From G020353115 sp964640125 (GTDB taxonomy: Bacteria; Bacteroidota; Bacteroidia; Bacteroidales; VadinHA17), in NCBI GenBank assembly GCA_964640125.1, contig CAZXGG010000012.1, positions 1-64,000 on the forward strand: a DNA stretch of 64,000 nucleotides, written 5' to 3'. Numbering within the stretch: position 1 is the stretch's first letter; every line of letters begins with the position of its first letter. This document shows positions 34,312 to 45,057 of this stretch, piece by piece. The notes below the pieces were generated by a model. That model had not been told where the DNA came from and ran no database searches. It worked only from the letters and a program-made list of their open reading frames with translations. The position numbers and the translations under genes were made by a program.

Positions 34312-36432
34312 ATGTCGTTAAAAAGGGATATCGTCTGGAGAGTCGCCATCATCTACATCGGGGTTCTATTATTCTCGATCGCCATTGTGGGGAAGATCCT
34401 CTATTTGCAATTTGTAAAGGGGAATGAGTTAGCTGCAAAAGCCGAAACATTAACACTGAAGGAGTTCATTATTCAACCGAATCGTGGTGATATTTACGCT
34501 TCGGATAATCGACTGCTTGCTAGTTCCATTCCCTACTATGAAATCAGGATGGATCTAAACAGTAATGCCATGTCAGCAGAACTGTTTAACCGTAACATCG
34601 ATTCTCTGGCCTACTGTTTATCCCGGCTTTTTAAAGATAAATCCAGTTATGCCTATAAACAGGAGTTGATGACCGCGCGAAGGAATGGGGAAAGATACCA
34701 CCTGATCCAGCGGGGAGTGAATTACACAAAATTAAAAGAATTAAAAACGTTCCCCATATTCCGTGAAGGACGATATAAAGGTGGATTCATTTATGTGCAG
34801 GACAACCAACGGATATTGCCTCATTCCAACCTGGCTTCCCGCACCATTGGTTACCTGACGAAAGGGAGTTCGGGCAACGTGGTTGGCATAGAAGGAGCCT
34901 ATGACCATGAACTTAGTGGAAGGGTTGGAGTAAGACTGATGCAAAAATTATCCGGGAATGTCTGGATGCCGGTTACGGATAAAAATGAAGTAGAACCCAG
35001 GGACGGGAATGATATCATTACCACCATTGATATAAACCTGCAGGATGTAGCTGAAAATGCCTTGCTCAGTCAACTGATCAAGCATGATGCCCATCACGGA
35101 TCAGTGATCCTGATGGAAGTGAAGACAGGCGAAGTAAAGGCAATTGTGAATCTTGAAAAAGGGAGGGACGGAAAATACAGGGAAAATTACAATTATGCCA
35201 TCGGAGAAAGCACTGAACCCGGTTCGACATTTAAACTGGCTTCTCTTCTGGTTGCCCTGGAAGATGGAGTGGTTCAACTGGAAGATACCATTGATGCAGG
35301 AAATGGCGTGGTTCGTTTCTATGATAAAGATATCCACGATACGAAATGGGGTGGTTATGGCAAAATTACCGTAAAAGAAGCATTTGAGGTTTCCTCGAAT
35401 GTCGGAGTCTCCAAATTGATCTATGAAAATTATCACAACCGCCCTACTGATTTTGTCGACCGGCTGTATGCCATGAGGTTGAATGAGAAACTGGGAGTGG
35501 AGATTAAAGGGGAAGGCCTGCCACAGATCAAATACCCGGGAGATCCCTATTGGTCGGGTATATCATTGCCGATGATGTCTCATGGATATGAATTGAGAAT
35601 GACACCACTGCAGATCCTTGCATTTTATAATGCCATTGCTAACAATGGCAAAATGGTAAAACCAAGGTTTGTAAAGGAGATCCGGTACCATGGAAATGTC
35701 TTAAAGCGATTCGAGACTGAGGTTCTCAATCCCTCCATCTGTTCGAAAGAAACCGTTAAAAAAGCAATCAAGATGCTTGAAGGGGTCGTGGAAAATGGCA
35801 CGGCGAAAAACCTGAATAATTCCAACTACTCGATTGCAGGCAAGACAGGAACTGCACAAATTGCGAACGAGAAATATGGATATACCGTCGATTCCAAGGT
35901 CTCTTACCAGGCTTCTTTCGTGGGTTTCTTTCCCTCTGATAATCCGATGTACTCCTGTATGGTCGTTGTGAATTCTCCTTCGAACGCAGTCTACTACGGA
36001 AACCTGGTTGCCGGGCCTGTATTTAAAGAAATTGCCGATAAAGTATATGCAACAAAAATCTATTTACAAAGAGATCAGATATCCGGTAATCAGGATGAAT
36101 TTGATTATCCCTATTCAAAGCACGGATCGAAAAAAGACCTGGCACTGGTTTTATCATCACTGGGTATTCAGGTTGAAGGAGGGGATGAAGAATCTGATTG
36201 GGTTGCCACCCATAAACACGATACTCATGTTGAAATTCAGAATATAGAGATAAACAGGAACCTCGTACCCAATGTTGTGGAAATGGGGTTGCAGGATGCC
36301 ATTTATCTTCTGGAAGAACTTGGATTAAAAGTGGTGGTGAATGGACGGGGAAAAGTGATAAAACAATCGCTTGTTCCCGGAGCAGTAATCCATCCGGGGC
36401 AGGTAATTCAATTGGACATGAGTTTTAGTTAA
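34312..36432 (+). CDS. ftsI: Division transpeptidase FtsI (PBP3) with PASTA domain
   Basis: Cross-links septal peptidoglycan with FtsW. N-terminal TM (IYIGVLLFSIAIVGKILYL), dimerisation domain with NRGDIYASDNRLLASS, then the transpeptidase domain with the active-site STFK (after STEPG), the SSN motif (EVSSNVGVS) and KTGTAQ. A single PASTA domain ends the protein (NLVPNVVEMGLQDAIYLLEELGL, ~648-706). 706 aa. PASTA on a division PBP is usual in Bacteroidota, less so in Proteobacteria. Confidence 0.95.
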   Translation: MSLKRDIVWRVAIIYIGVLLFSIAIVGKILYLQFVKGNELAAKAETLTLKEFIIQPNRGDIYASDNRLLASSIPYYEIRMDLNSNAMSAELFNRNIDSLAYCLSRLFKDKSSYAYKQELMTARRNGERYHLIQRGVNYTKLKELKTFPIFREGRYKGGFIYVQDNQRILPHSNLASRTIGYLTKGSSGNVVGIEGAYDHELSGRVGVRLMQKLSGNVWMPVTDKNEVEPRDGNDIITTIDINLQDVAENALLSQLIKHDAHHGSVILMEVKTGEVKAIVNLEKGRDGKYRENYNYAIGESTEPGSTFKLASLLVALEDGVVQLEDTIDAGNGVVRFYDKDIHDTKWGGYGKITVKEAFEVSSNVGVSKLIYENYHNRPTDFVDRLYAMRLNEKLGVEIKGEGLPQIKYPGDPYWSGISLPMMSHGYELRMTPLQILAFYNAIANNGKMVKPRFVKEIRYHGNVLKRFETEVLNPSICSKETVKKAIKMLEGVVENGTAKNLNNSNYSIAGKTGTAQIANEKYGYTVDSKVSYQASFVGFFPSDNPMYSCMVVVNSPSNAVYYGNLVAGPVFKEIADKVYATKIYLQRDQISGNQDEFDYPYSKHGSKKDLALVLSSLGIQVEGGDEESDWVATHKHDTHVEIQNIEINRNLVPNVVEMGLQDAIYLLEELGLKVVVNGRGKVIKQSLVPGAVIHPGQVIQLDMSFS

Positions 36433-36446
36433 TCCATAACCGATCG

Positions 36447-37907
36447 ATGAAGCGTTTATCAGATATTTTGGAAGGAGTTGAAGTTGAGCAGTTCATGGGG
36501 AATAAGGATCTCATGATCTCCTCGATGGAATTTGATTCCAGAAAAGTGGAAGATGGGTGCTGTTTCATAGCCGTCAGGGGTATGCGGGTAAACGGTCATC
36601 GCTTTATCCAGGATGCCATCCGGAATGGAGCAAATGCAATCGTATGCGAGGAGCTGCCAGAACCAATCAACGAAGGGATCACATACATCCGGGTAATCAG
36701 TTCAAGCCGTACACTGGGCGAAATGGCATGCAACTTTTTCGAAAAACCTGCTGAAAAATTAAAACTGATTGGGATTACCGGAACAAACGGAAAAACCACA
36801 ACGGCGAACCTGGTGTATCGATCATTGAGAAAACAGGATAAAAACGCCGGATTGATCTCTACCATTGGAAATTTTATCGGTGATCAGGAATTAGAGACTA
36901 CCCATACTACTCCCGACGCGATAATGCTCAATTCACTGCTACACCGTATGGTTGAAGAGAATTGTGAATATGCTGTCATGGAAGTCAGTTCTCATGCAAT
37001 TAATCAAAACCGTATTGCCGGGTTAACGTTCCATGTTGCGGTGTTTACCAACCTGACCCACGACCATCTCGATTATCATGGCAATTTTGACGAATACCTT
37101 GCTGCCAAGAAAAAACTCTTTGATGGGTTGGAGGGAAAATCCATAGCCCTCTATAACCTGGATGATAAGCACGGGAAAATTATGGTTCAAAATTGTCCTG
37201 CCGGATTAAAATCATTCGGGTTACATACACTCGCTGACTTTAAAGGGAAGGTCATCGAGAGTCATTTCAATGGAATGCAGATGCGAATTGATCAAGCAGA
37301 GGTCTGGACACGATTTACCGGTGAATTCAATGCATACAACCTGCTGGCCTGTTACGCTACCTGCAGAATACTGGGTTTTGAGAAAACCAAATCCCTGCAA
37401 ATCCTGAGCGACCTGTTGCCTGTTCCCGGACGTTTCGAAATCATTACATCCGATAACGGTGTTATAGCTGTGGTGGATTATGCACATACTCCCGATGCGC
37501 TGGAAAACGTACTGGAAACAATCAATAAAATAAGAGAAAAACATCAGCAGGTCATTACCGTAGTCGGAGCAGGCGGGGACAGGGATAAAACAAAACGGCC
37601 GGTTATGGGTAGCGTTGCTGCCGCTGCAAGCGATAAACTAATCCTTACTTCTGATAATCCCCGAAATGAAAATCCGAATGATATTATTCAGGATATGCTT
37701 GAGGGAATTCAAAAAAAACAGAGAAAGAAAGTGGTGAGTATTCAGGATAGAAAGGAAGCCATTCGAATGGCTTCCCTTCTTGCCGGGAGAGAAGACATCA
37801 TTTTAATCGCCGGTAAAGGTCATGAAACCTACCAGGAGATAAAAGGCATAAAATATCAGTTCGATGACAGGGAAGTGATCCGGGAATTATTTGAAACAAC
37901 GGATTGA
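36447..37907 (+). CDS. murE: UDP-MurNAc-tripeptide synthetase MurE
   Basis: Adds the third residue to the UDP-MurNAc dipeptide. ATP site GITGTNGKTTTANLV, then the HTTPDA and VDYAHTPDALENVL segments. The DNPRNENP motif indicates meso-diaminopimelate specificity, so the peptidoglycan is of the DAP type. 486 aa, complete; 14 nt after ftsI. Confidence 0.96.
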   Translation: MKRLSDILEGVEVEQFMGNKDLMISSMEFDSRKVEDGCCFIAVRGMRVNGHRFIQDAIRNGANAIVCEELPEPINEGITYIRVISSSRTLGEMACNFFEKPAEKLKLIGITGTNGKTTTANLVYRSLRKQDKNAGLISTIGNFIGDQELETTHTTPDAIMLNSLLHRMVEENCEYAVMEVSSHAINQNRIAGLTFHVAVFTNLTHDHLDYHGNFDEYLAAKKKLFDGLEGKSIALYNLDDKHGKIMVQNCPAGLKSFGLHTLADFKGKVIESHFNGMQMRIDQAEVWTRFTGEFNAYNLLACYATCRILGFEKTKSLQILSDLLPVPGRFEIITSDNGVIAVVDYAHTPDALENVLETINKIREKHQQVITVVGAGGDRDKTKRPVMGSVAAAASDKLILTSDNPRNENPNDIIQDMLEGIQKKQRKKVVSIQDRKEAIRMASLLAGREDIILIAGKGHETYQEIKGIKYQFDDREVIRELFETTD

Positions 37908-37955
37908 TAAAACGTTAATGAATTCATGAAAAAGCAACAATAAAGGATCTGATCC

Positions 37956-39206
37956 ATGTTCTATTATCTGTTCGAATATCTTGAAACACTTGATTTTCCC
38001 GGAGCAGGGATGTTCCAGTATATATCCTTTCGTTCTGCTTTGGCCGTCATATTTTCACTGATTATTTCACTCCTGTTTGGGAAGAAAATTATTCATGCCC
38101 TGCAGAAAAAGCAGGTTGGTGAGGTAGTTCGGGATCTTGATCTGGAGGGACAGTATCAAAAGACAGGAACCCCCTCAATGGGAGGAATTATTATCCTGAC
38201 TTCAATTCTGATTCCAACATTGCTGTTTGGGGACCTTGGAAATATATATGTGATCCTGATGCTTATCACTACAGTATGGCTCGGATTTGTCGGCTTTGTT
38301 GATGATTACATTAAGATATTTAAAAAGAATAAAGCAGGATTAGCCGGTAGATTTAAGATCCTTGGCCAGGTATTACTCGGATTAATTGTTGGATTAACCC
38401 TTTACCTGAGCGATGATGTATTTATCAGGGAACGCATCCCCGTTGAACAAACGGAGACCTCAACACAGGTTCTGCAATCCGCAGAAGAAGAACCGGGAAC
38501 CATGAAATACATTAACAGGGATGTGAAATCTACCAAAACGACAATCCCCTTTTTTAAAAACAACGAGTTCGATTATGCCTATATCGTGGCATTCCTTGGA
38601 GAACAAAGCCAAAAATGGGCATGGGTGGTTTTTGTTATCGTGACAATTTTCATTGTAACGGCAGTATCCAACGGGGCAAACCTGACGGATGGACTGGATG
38701 GCCTGGCAACGGGAACATCAGCGATCATCGGTACTACCCTTGGAATCCTTGCCTACGTGTCAGGTAATGTGATCATTGCCGATTATCTGAATATCATGTA
38801 TATCCCCAATACCGGTGAACTGGTGATTTTTGCCAGTGCCTTCATCGGGGCAACAATCGGCTTCTTATGGTATAATTCATACCCAGCACAGGTTTTTATG
38901 GGAGATACCGGAAGCCTGGCAATAGGAGGCATCATCGCTGTATTTGCTATTGTTATCCGGAAAGAATTACTGATCCCTATCCTGTGTGGGATATTCTTAA
39001 CCGAAAGCCTCTCCGTGTTGATCCAGGTTAGCCATTTCAAACGGACAAAGAAAAAATATGGGCAGGGTAGACGGATTTTCCAGATGGCACCCATCCATCA
39101 TCACTATCAGAAAAAAGGATTCCCGGAACCGAAAATTGTTATCCGGTTTTGGATCGTTGGGATCTTATTGGCAGTGATTACAATCGTGACACTGAAGATC
39201 AGATAA
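37956..39206 (+). CDS. mraY: Phospho-MurNAc-pentapeptide transferase MraY
   Basis: Polytopic enzyme that makes lipid I from UDP-MurNAc-pentapeptide and undecaprenyl phosphate. Conserved cytoplasmic motifs include TPSMGGIIIL, GFVDDYIKIFKKNKAGL, NGANLTDGLDGLATG, MGDTGSLAIGG and APIHHHYQKKGFPE. 416 aa: longer than the ~360-aa enzyme of Proteobacteria because of an insert of about 60 polar residues (~152-210) after the fourth or fifth helix, as is common in Bacteroidota. Confidence 0.96.
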   Translation: MFYYLFEYLETLDFPGAGMFQYISFRSALAVIFSLIISLLFGKKIIHALQKKQVGEVVRDLDLEGQYQKTGTPSMGGIIILTSILIPTLLFGDLGNIYVILMLITTVWLGFVGFVDDYIKIFKKNKAGLAGRFKILGQVLLGLIVGLTLYLSDDVFIRERIPVEQTETSTQVLQSAEEEPGTMKYINRDVKSTKTTIPFFKNNEFDYAYIVAFLGEQSQKWAWVVFVIVTIFIVTAVSNGANLTDGLDGLATGTSAIIGTTLGILAYVSGNVIIADYLNIMYIPNTGELVIFASAFIGATIGFLWYNSYPAQVFMGDTGSLAIGGIIAVFAIVIRKELLIPILCGIFLTESLSVLIQVSHFKRTKKKYGQGRRIFQMAPIHHHYQKKGFPEPKIVIRFWIVGILLAVITIVTLKIR

Positions 39207-39233
39207 GGTGGAAAAAATTAATCGAGATGCAGG

Positions 39234-40571
39234 ATGAAAAAGAAAATTGCAATTCTGGGCGGTGGAGAAAGTGGTGTCGGAGCTGCAGTACTGGCAAAAA
39301 AACAGGGGTTTGAACCCTTTGTGTCGGATAACGGCACCATTAAGGAAAAGTATAAAACGGTTCTTTCAAAATATGGAATTGAATGGGAGGAGAGAAAACA
39401 TTCCGGTGAATTAATCGACGATTCAGTTGAAGTAATTAAAAGCCCGGGTATCCCGGATGACGCTGAGATTGTTGCATTCATTAATAAGAGAAGAATACCG
39501 GTCATCTCAGAGATCGAGTTCGCGGGAAGGTATACCACAGCCAGAAAAATTTGCGTCACCGGAAGCAATGGAAAGACAACCACAACATCATGGATCTACC
39601 ATATGTTGTGTAAAGCTGGAATGAACGCTGCACTGGCTGGAAATGTGGGTAAAAGTTTTGCCCTGCAGGTGGCCGAAGGGAGCTATGATTACTATGTTAT
39701 TGAACTGAGCAGTTTTCAACTCGATGGAATGTTTGACTTCAGGGCGGATATTGGAATCCTGATGAATATTTCTGCAGATCATCTTGACCGGTATGGATAT
39801 GATATGCAGCGTTATGTTGACTCTAAATTCAGGATCACGCAGAATCAGACTCCCGATGATTATTTCATCTACTGTTATGATGATGAAATAACAAGGACCA
39901 ATATTCACCGCACCTTGGGGAAGGCGAAAAGAGTATCCTTCTCCCTTGAAATGGTCCGGGATCAAACGGCATATTTGAAAAAAGAAACAATTAATTATCA
40001 TTTCCAAAAAGAACACATAACCATGTCAATTCACGATTTAGCTCTTGAAGGAAAGCACAATGCTTTAAATTCTATGGCTGCTGGGATCGCCGGTCAGATA
40101 TTAAATATCAGGAAAGAGATAATCAGGGAAAGCCTGAGCGATTTTCAGGGAGTCGAACACCGGTTGGAACATCTACTGTTAGTGCATGGAATTCGATTCA
40201 TCAATGACTCGAAAGCAACCAATGTCAACTCAACATGGTATGCACTGGAAAGCATGCCGGAAAATGTTATCTGGATCGTGGGTGGAATCGATAAAGGAAA
40301 CGACTATAGTGTTTTGAAAGAACTGGTAAAGAAGAAAGTGAAAGCAATCATATGCCTCGGAAAGGATAACAGCAAAATCTACAGGGCGTTTGCGGAATCT
40401 ACCGAAACAATCCTGGAAACAACCTCCATGACCGATGCAGTGCGTACTGCCTATTACCTGGGGAAAAAGGGAGATACGGTTTTATTGTCACCCGCATGTG
40501 CCAGCTTTGACCTGTTTGAAAACTATGAAGACCGGGGTAGACAATTCAAGGATGCTGTAAGGTATTTATAA
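39234..40571 (+). CDS. murD: UDP-MurNAc-L-alanine:D-glutamate ligase MurD
   Basis: Adds D-Glu to UDP-MurNAc-L-Ala. N-terminal Rossmann part (AILGGGESGVGAAVLAKKQG), ATP loop VTGSNGKTTTTSW, carbamylated-lysine region and C-terminal FINDSKATNVNSTWYAL / LSPACASFDLFENYEDRG. 445 aa, complete. Separated from mraY by 27 nt and from ftsW by 6 nt. Confidence 0.95.
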   Translation: MKKKIAILGGGESGVGAAVLAKKQGFEPFVSDNGTIKEKYKTVLSKYGIEWEERKHSGELIDDSVEVIKSPGIPDDAEIVAFINKRRIPVISEIEFAGRYTTARKICVTGSNGKTTTTSWIYHMLCKAGMNAALAGNVGKSFALQVAEGSYDYYVIELSSFQLDGMFDFRADIGILMNISADHLDRYGYDMQRYVDSKFRITQNQTPDDYFIYCYDDEITRTNIHRTLGKAKRVSFSLEMVRDQTAYLKKETINYHFQKEHITMSIHDLALEGKHNALNSMAAGIAGQILNIRKEIIRESLSDFQGVEHRLEHLLLVHGIRFINDSKATNVNSTWYALESMPENVIWIVGGIDKGNDYSVLKELVKKKVKAIICLGKDNSKIYRAFAESTETILETTSMTDAVRTAYYLGKKGDTVLLSPACASFDLFENYEDRGRQFKDAVRYL

Positions 40572-40577
40572 AACATC

Positions 40578-41735
40578 ATGAGAGAACGAATTGGGAAATT
40601 CCTGAAAGGAGATAAAGTGATCTGGGCAGTCATTATTGTGCTGTCCTTATATTCTATTCTGGCCGTATATTCTTCTACCGGAACCCTTGCATATACGCAG
40701 ATGGGTGGAAATACTACCTATTATCTGCTGCGCCATGGAGTGATCCTGTCAATCGGTATTATCATTATCTTTGTCACTCATCTTATCCCTTATAAATACT
40801 ATTCCAGGCTATCCCAGCTCTTTCTTTTTTTAGCCATTCCTTTGCTGTTACTTACATTGCTGCTTGGAACCAGCCTGAATCAGGCAGCCCGCTGGTTGAC
40901 CCTGCCGGGTCTCGGCTTTACCATCCAAACATCAGATTTTGCCAAACTTGCCCTGATCATGTATGTCGCCAGGGTGCTGTCGTTGAAACAACATGAAATC
41001 AAGAGTTATAAAAATGCGTTTATCCCAATAGTGATCCCTGTGATCATCATCTGTATGCTTATTCTTCCGGCCAACCTTTCCACAGCAATCATCCTCTTTG
41101 CTACATCATTGATCCTGATGTTCATTGGAAGGATCAACATGAAACACCTACTGGCATTTGGCGGAATAGGAATTCTTGTGGTGGCTGTTTTCATTAGCAG
41201 TGCAATCCTGTTGGATAGAAAAGGAAGGATCGGTACATGGCAGCACAGGATAGAAAATTTTGTTGTGGGAGAAGAGGAAGAGAATTACCAGGTTGAACAG
41301 GCTAAAATTGCAATTGCCACCGGAGGATTGTTCGGGAAAAAACCGGGAAAAAGCATTCAGCGAAATTTCCTACCACACCCCTATTCAGATTTTATATATG
41401 CCATTATCATAGAGGAGTACGGACTGTTTCTGGGAGCGTTGCCTTTGTTACTGGCATACCTTTTTTTGCTGTTCAGGGCCGGAGTGATTGTGAGAAAGAG
41501 TATCCGAACCTTCCCGGCATTTCTATCCATCGGACTGGCGATCAGTATTGTTTTTCAGGCAATGATCAACATGGCAGTTGCAGTAAATCTGTTACCGGTC
41601 ACCGGACAAACCTTGCCGTTTGTGAGTATGGGCGGTTCATCGTTATTGTTTACGAGTATTTCTTTCGGGATTATACTCAGCGTCAGCCGGGGAGCTGAAA
41701 AAATAGAACTGGAAGAAGAAAATGAAGCAGCATAG
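40578..41735 (+). CDS. ftsW: Lipid II polymerase FtsW (SEDS family)
   Basis: Ten-helix SEDS glycosyltransferase that polymerises septal glycan strands in complex with FtsI. The family residues appear in ARWLTLPGLGFTIQTSDFAKLALI, in the ATGGLFGKKPGKSIQR loop, and in LPVTGQTLPFVSMGGSSLL near the end. 385 aa. Overlaps murG by 14 nt. Confidence 0.95.
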   Translation: MRERIGKFLKGDKVIWAVIIVLSLYSILAVYSSTGTLAYTQMGGNTTYYLLRHGVILSIGIIIIFVTHLIPYKYYSRLSQLFLFLAIPLLLLTLLLGTSLNQAARWLTLPGLGFTIQTSDFAKLALIMYVARVLSLKQHEIKSYKNAFIPIVIPVIIICMLILPANLSTAIILFATSLILMFIGRINMKHLLAFGGIGILVVAVFISSAILLDRKGRIGTWQHRIENFVVGEEEENYQVEQAKIAIATGGLFGKKPGKSIQRNFLPHPYSDFIYAIIIEEYGLFLGALPLLLAYLFLLFRAGVIVRKSIRTFPAFLSIGLAISIVFQAMINMAVAVNLLPVTGQTLPFVSMGGSSLLFTSISFGIILSVSRGAEKIELEEENEAA

Positions 41736-42828
41736 GAAAATAATTATCAGTGGGGGTGGAACAGGAGGCCATATTTATCCGGCCATTGCCATTGCTCAGG
41801 CTCTGAAGAAGAAAGATCCTGGAATGGATATCCTTTTTGTTGGTGCTTCAGGAAAAATGGAGATGGAGAAGATCCCGGCTGCCGGGTTTGAGATTATCGG
41901 ACTTCCGGTTACCGGACTGAAAAGAGCATTTACGCTGAAAAACGTGGGGGTGATGATTAATCTGCTGCTCAGTATGATTAAAGCAAGAAACATTATTCGG
42001 GTTCATAAACCCGATGTGGCTGTTGGGGTGGGGGGATATGCCAGCGGTCCAATCCTGACCATTGCTGCACGAAAAAAAATTCCAACGTTGATACAGGAAC
42101 AAAATTCATACGCTGGAATAACCAATAAAATCCTGGCAAAAAAAACCGATAAAATATGCGTCGCTTATGAAGGAATGGAAAAGTTCTTCCCTCAAGATAA
42201 AATCATTTTGACCGGGAATCCTGTCCGCGAAGAGTTGGAAAATATTGAAACTAAACGGGAAGAAGGATTGAAATATTTTAATCTTGATCCCGGCCTGCCG
42301 GTTATTCTAATCCTGGGAGGAAGCCTGGGAGCAAGAACAATTAATGAAAGTGTGTGGAAACATCTGGACCTGATTGCCGGCAGTAAAACCCAATGTTTAT
42401 GGCAAACTGGGAAATTATACTATGCCCAGGCGCTGGAAAAAACAGCGACTCTGGTAACAGAAAATCTGAAAGTGTATGAGTTTATCCAGGTTATGGACCT
42501 GGCTTATGCAGTAGCGGACCTTGTAGTGTCGAGAGCAGGCGCCGGTACAATCTCAGAATTATGCCTTGTGGCAAAACCGGCAATATTGATCCCTTCACCC
42601 AATGTGGCTGAAGACCATCAAACAAAGAATGCAGAAGCCCTCGTGGAGAAGGAAGCGGCAATCCTTGTGAAAGATCAGGATGCCGAACAGGTATTAATCC
42701 GAAAAGCCCTGGATCTGGTTGAAAATAAAAACCTGCTCACAGATCTTGCCCGTAATATCGGGATGAGGGCAATAAAAAATTCAGCAGCGAAAATTGCAGG
42801 TGAGATCATAACATTAATGAATCAGTGA
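41722..42828 (+). CDS. murG: UDP-GlcNAc:lipid I GlcNAc transferase MurG
   Basis: Converts lipid I to lipid II at the inner face of the membrane. GT-B fold with SGGGTGGHIYPAIAIAQ at the start, GVGGYASGP, LILGGSLGARTIN and SRAGAGTISELCLVAKPAILIPSP. 368 aa, complete. Start inside the end of ftsW suggests translational coupling. Confidence 0.96.
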   Translation: MKQHRKIIISGGGTGGHIYPAIAIAQALKKKDPGMDILFVGASGKMEMEKIPAAGFEIIGLPVTGLKRAFTLKNVGVMINLLLSMIKARNIIRVHKPDVAVGVGGYASGPILTIAARKKIPTLIQEQNSYAGITNKILAKKTDKICVAYEGMEKFFPQDKIILTGNPVREELENIETKREEGLKYFNLDPGLPVILILGGSLGARTINESVWKHLDLIAGSKTQCLWQTGKLYYAQALEKTATLVTENLKVYEFIQVMDLAYAVADLVVSRAGAGTISELCLVAKPAILIPSPNVAEDHQTKNAEALVEKEAAILVKDQDAEQVLIRKALDLVENKNLLTDLARNIGMRAIKNSAAKIAGEIITLMNQ

Positions 42829-42831
42829 CCG

Positions 42832-44226
42832 GTGGATTTAAAAAAGATACATAGGGTATATTTTATTGGCATCGGAGGAATTGGAATGAGTGCCCTGGCC
42901 AGATATTTCCTGATGGGGGGATATGATATTGCCGGTTATGACCGAACGTCAACACCTCTAACCGGTGAGTTATCAAAAGAGGGGTGTCTCATCCATTATC
43001 AGGACGACCTGACATCGATTCCGGATGAATTTAAAAAGCCTGAATCACGGAATACAACATTGATCGTTGTTACCCCTGCCATACCACCTGACCATACCGA
43101 ACTGACATACTTTAAAAGACAATCGTTTACCATACTGAAACGATCCGAACTGCTTGGATTGATCACCCGGTATGCAAAAGGTATTGCCATTGCCGGTACA
43201 CACGGAAAAACTACGGTTTCTACAATGATTGCTCATATTTTAAAGCAATCGGAACTGGATTGTACTGCTTTCCTGGGCGGAATATCAAAAAATTATAACA
43301 GTAACCTGATTACCGGGAAAGGTGATCTTGTTGTCATGGAAGCGGATGAATATGACCGTTCATTCCTGCAGCTTTATCCATGGATCGCTGTCATCACATC
43401 CGTGGATGCAGATCACCTGGATATTTATGGAAATTATCAAAACCTGGAAGAGGCATTCCTCAAATTCGTAAATCAGGTGAGTGAAGAAGGTAGTATCCTG
43501 TTAAAAAAAGGAGTGAAGATCAGCAGGAAAATACCGGAAAGGATCACCACCTATAGTTACTCGCTTGAAACAGAAGCGGACTTCTATGCAGCAAATATCA
43601 GGAGAAGAGGTTATTACTATCTGTTTGATGCAGTAACCCCAAATTTCAGGATTGAAAATATCCACCTGGGCTACGCTGGGCTGCTGAATGTTGAAAATGC
43701 AATGGCGGCTATTGGGGTAGCATCACTCTTGAAAGTGCCGCCTGAAACAATCAAAAAAGCACTGCTTCATTTCTCCGGAGTGAAACGAAGATTCGATATC
43801 CAACTGTGCCATGAAGATCTGGTTTTTATTGATGATTATGCCCACCATCCGGAAGAAATAAAACGATGTATCATGGCGGTACGTGAACTGTTTCCGGGAA
43901 GAATGATAACCGGGATTTTTCAACCACACCTTTTTAGCAGAACGAGAGATTTTGCTGCTGAATTTGCCCGAAGCCTGGAACTTCTGGATCGATTGATCCT
44001 CCTGGAAATATATCCGGCAAGGGAAAGCCCGATGGAAGGGGTTAACGCTAAGCTGATTCTGGATCAAACGAACATGGTAAATAAATTGCTCTGCTCAAAA
44101 GCAGAGTTGATCCGGATCATTAAAAAGGAAAATGTTGATGTAGTGGTTACTATGGGTGCTGGAGATATCGATAAGCTGGTTGATCCAATACGGAAAATTT
44201 TGATGAAACGGGAAAAAGGGAAATAG
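42832..44226 (+). CDS. murC: UDP-MurNAc:L-alanine ligase MurC
   Basis: First peptide ligase of peptidoglycan precursor synthesis. YFIGIGGIGMSALARYF opens the protein, ATP loop is IAGTHGKTTVSTMI, and the FIDDYAHHPEEIK and FQPHLFSRT motifs follow. Starts with GTG, 4 nt after the murG stop. 464 aa. No ddl gene follows, unlike in many Proteobacteria. Confidence 0.96.
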   Translation: MDLKKIHRVYFIGIGGIGMSALARYFLMGGYDIAGYDRTSTPLTGELSKEGCLIHYQDDLTSIPDEFKKPESRNTTLIVVTPAIPPDHTELTYFKRQSFTILKRSELLGLITRYAKGIAIAGTHGKTTVSTMIAHILKQSELDCTAFLGGISKNYNSNLITGKGDLVVMEADEYDRSFLQLYPWIAVITSVDADHLDIYGNYQNLEEAFLKFVNQVSEEGSILLKKGVKISRKIPERITTYSYSLETEADFYAANIRRRGYYYLFDAVTPNFRIENIHLGYAGLLNVENAMAAIGVASLLKVPPETIKKALLHFSGVKRRFDIQLCHEDLVFIDDYAHHPEEIKRCIMAVRELFPGRMITGIFQPHLFSRTRDFAAEFARSLELLDRLILLEIYPARESPMEGVNAKLILDQTNMVNKLLCSKAELIRIIKKENVDVVVTMGAGDIDKLVDPIRKILMKREKGK

Positions 44227-44235
44227 ATTGTTACG

Positions 44236-45012
44236 ATGAAAAAACTGAAAAACATATTGATCGCTTTCGGTATGCTGTGTTACCTCATCGTGGTACTGGG
44301 ATTAACGGGTGAAAATTCAAAAAGCAGGATCTGTAATAAAATCGATATCAACATCACCGACTCAATGGAAAATGGATTCATTACTTCAAAGGAGGTATTG
44401 GAACTGGTTCTTAAAAACAATGAAAAATTGTTAGGATACCCGATCGGTCTGATCAATTCGGAAAAAATGGAGACAACATTGAAACAGCATCCATCGATAA
44501 AAAGTGCCGAGGTCTTTGTCTGTGCCGACGGATCACTCAATATTGATATTGAACAACGTAAAGCAATATTACGGATCATTGATAATAACAAGGAAAGTTA
44601 CTATCTCTCTGCCGATGGTTCAATAATTCCCTGGTCCGAGAGATTTCCCATGCGGGTACTGGTGGCTAACGGCTATATCACCGATAACTTCAATCATAAC
44701 AGGGTGAACTATGTAACCCAGGCAGGGGAAGAAAACAGGACCAAAGGACTGTATGATATAGCAAAATACATCGATAACAACCCATTCTGGAAAGCACAAA
44801 TTGAGCAAATTTATGTAAGCAGATCAGGAGAGCTTGAGTTGATACCACGAGTCGGACCCCATATCATACAATTCGGTAGTCCGGATGATGTGGAAAAGAA
44901 ATTCCAAAAACTGCTTGCCTTTTACCAGCAGGGACTTAGCAGAACCGGCTGGAATAGATATGAAATCATAAACTTGAAATACGAGGGGCAAATCGTTTGC
45001 ACCCTGCGGTAA
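44236..45012 (+). CDS. ftsQ: Division protein FtsQ/DivIB
   Basis: Bitopic division protein: N-terminal TM (NILIAFGMLCYLIVVLGLTG), a POTRA-like domain (NITDSMENGFITSKEVLELVL ... HPSIKSAEVFVCADGSLNIDIEQRKAI) and the FtsQ beta domain. Placement between murC and ftsA supports the call. 258 aa. Confidence 0.9.
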   Translation: MKKLKNILIAFGMLCYLIVVLGLTGENSKSRICNKIDINITDSMENGFITSKEVLELVLKNNEKLLGYPIGLINSEKMETTLKQHPSIKSAEVFVCADGSLNIDIEQRKAILRIIDNNKESYYLSADGSIIPWSERFPMRVLVANGYITDNFNHNRVNYVTQAGEENRTKGLYDIAKYIDNNPFWKAQIEQIYVSRSGELELIPRVGPHIIQFGSPDDVEKKFQKLLAFYQQGLSRTGWNRYEIINLKYEGQIVCTLR

Positions 45013-45057
45013 AAAAAAATTCAAAATATTGAAGTAATAAGATAAAAACAGATCATT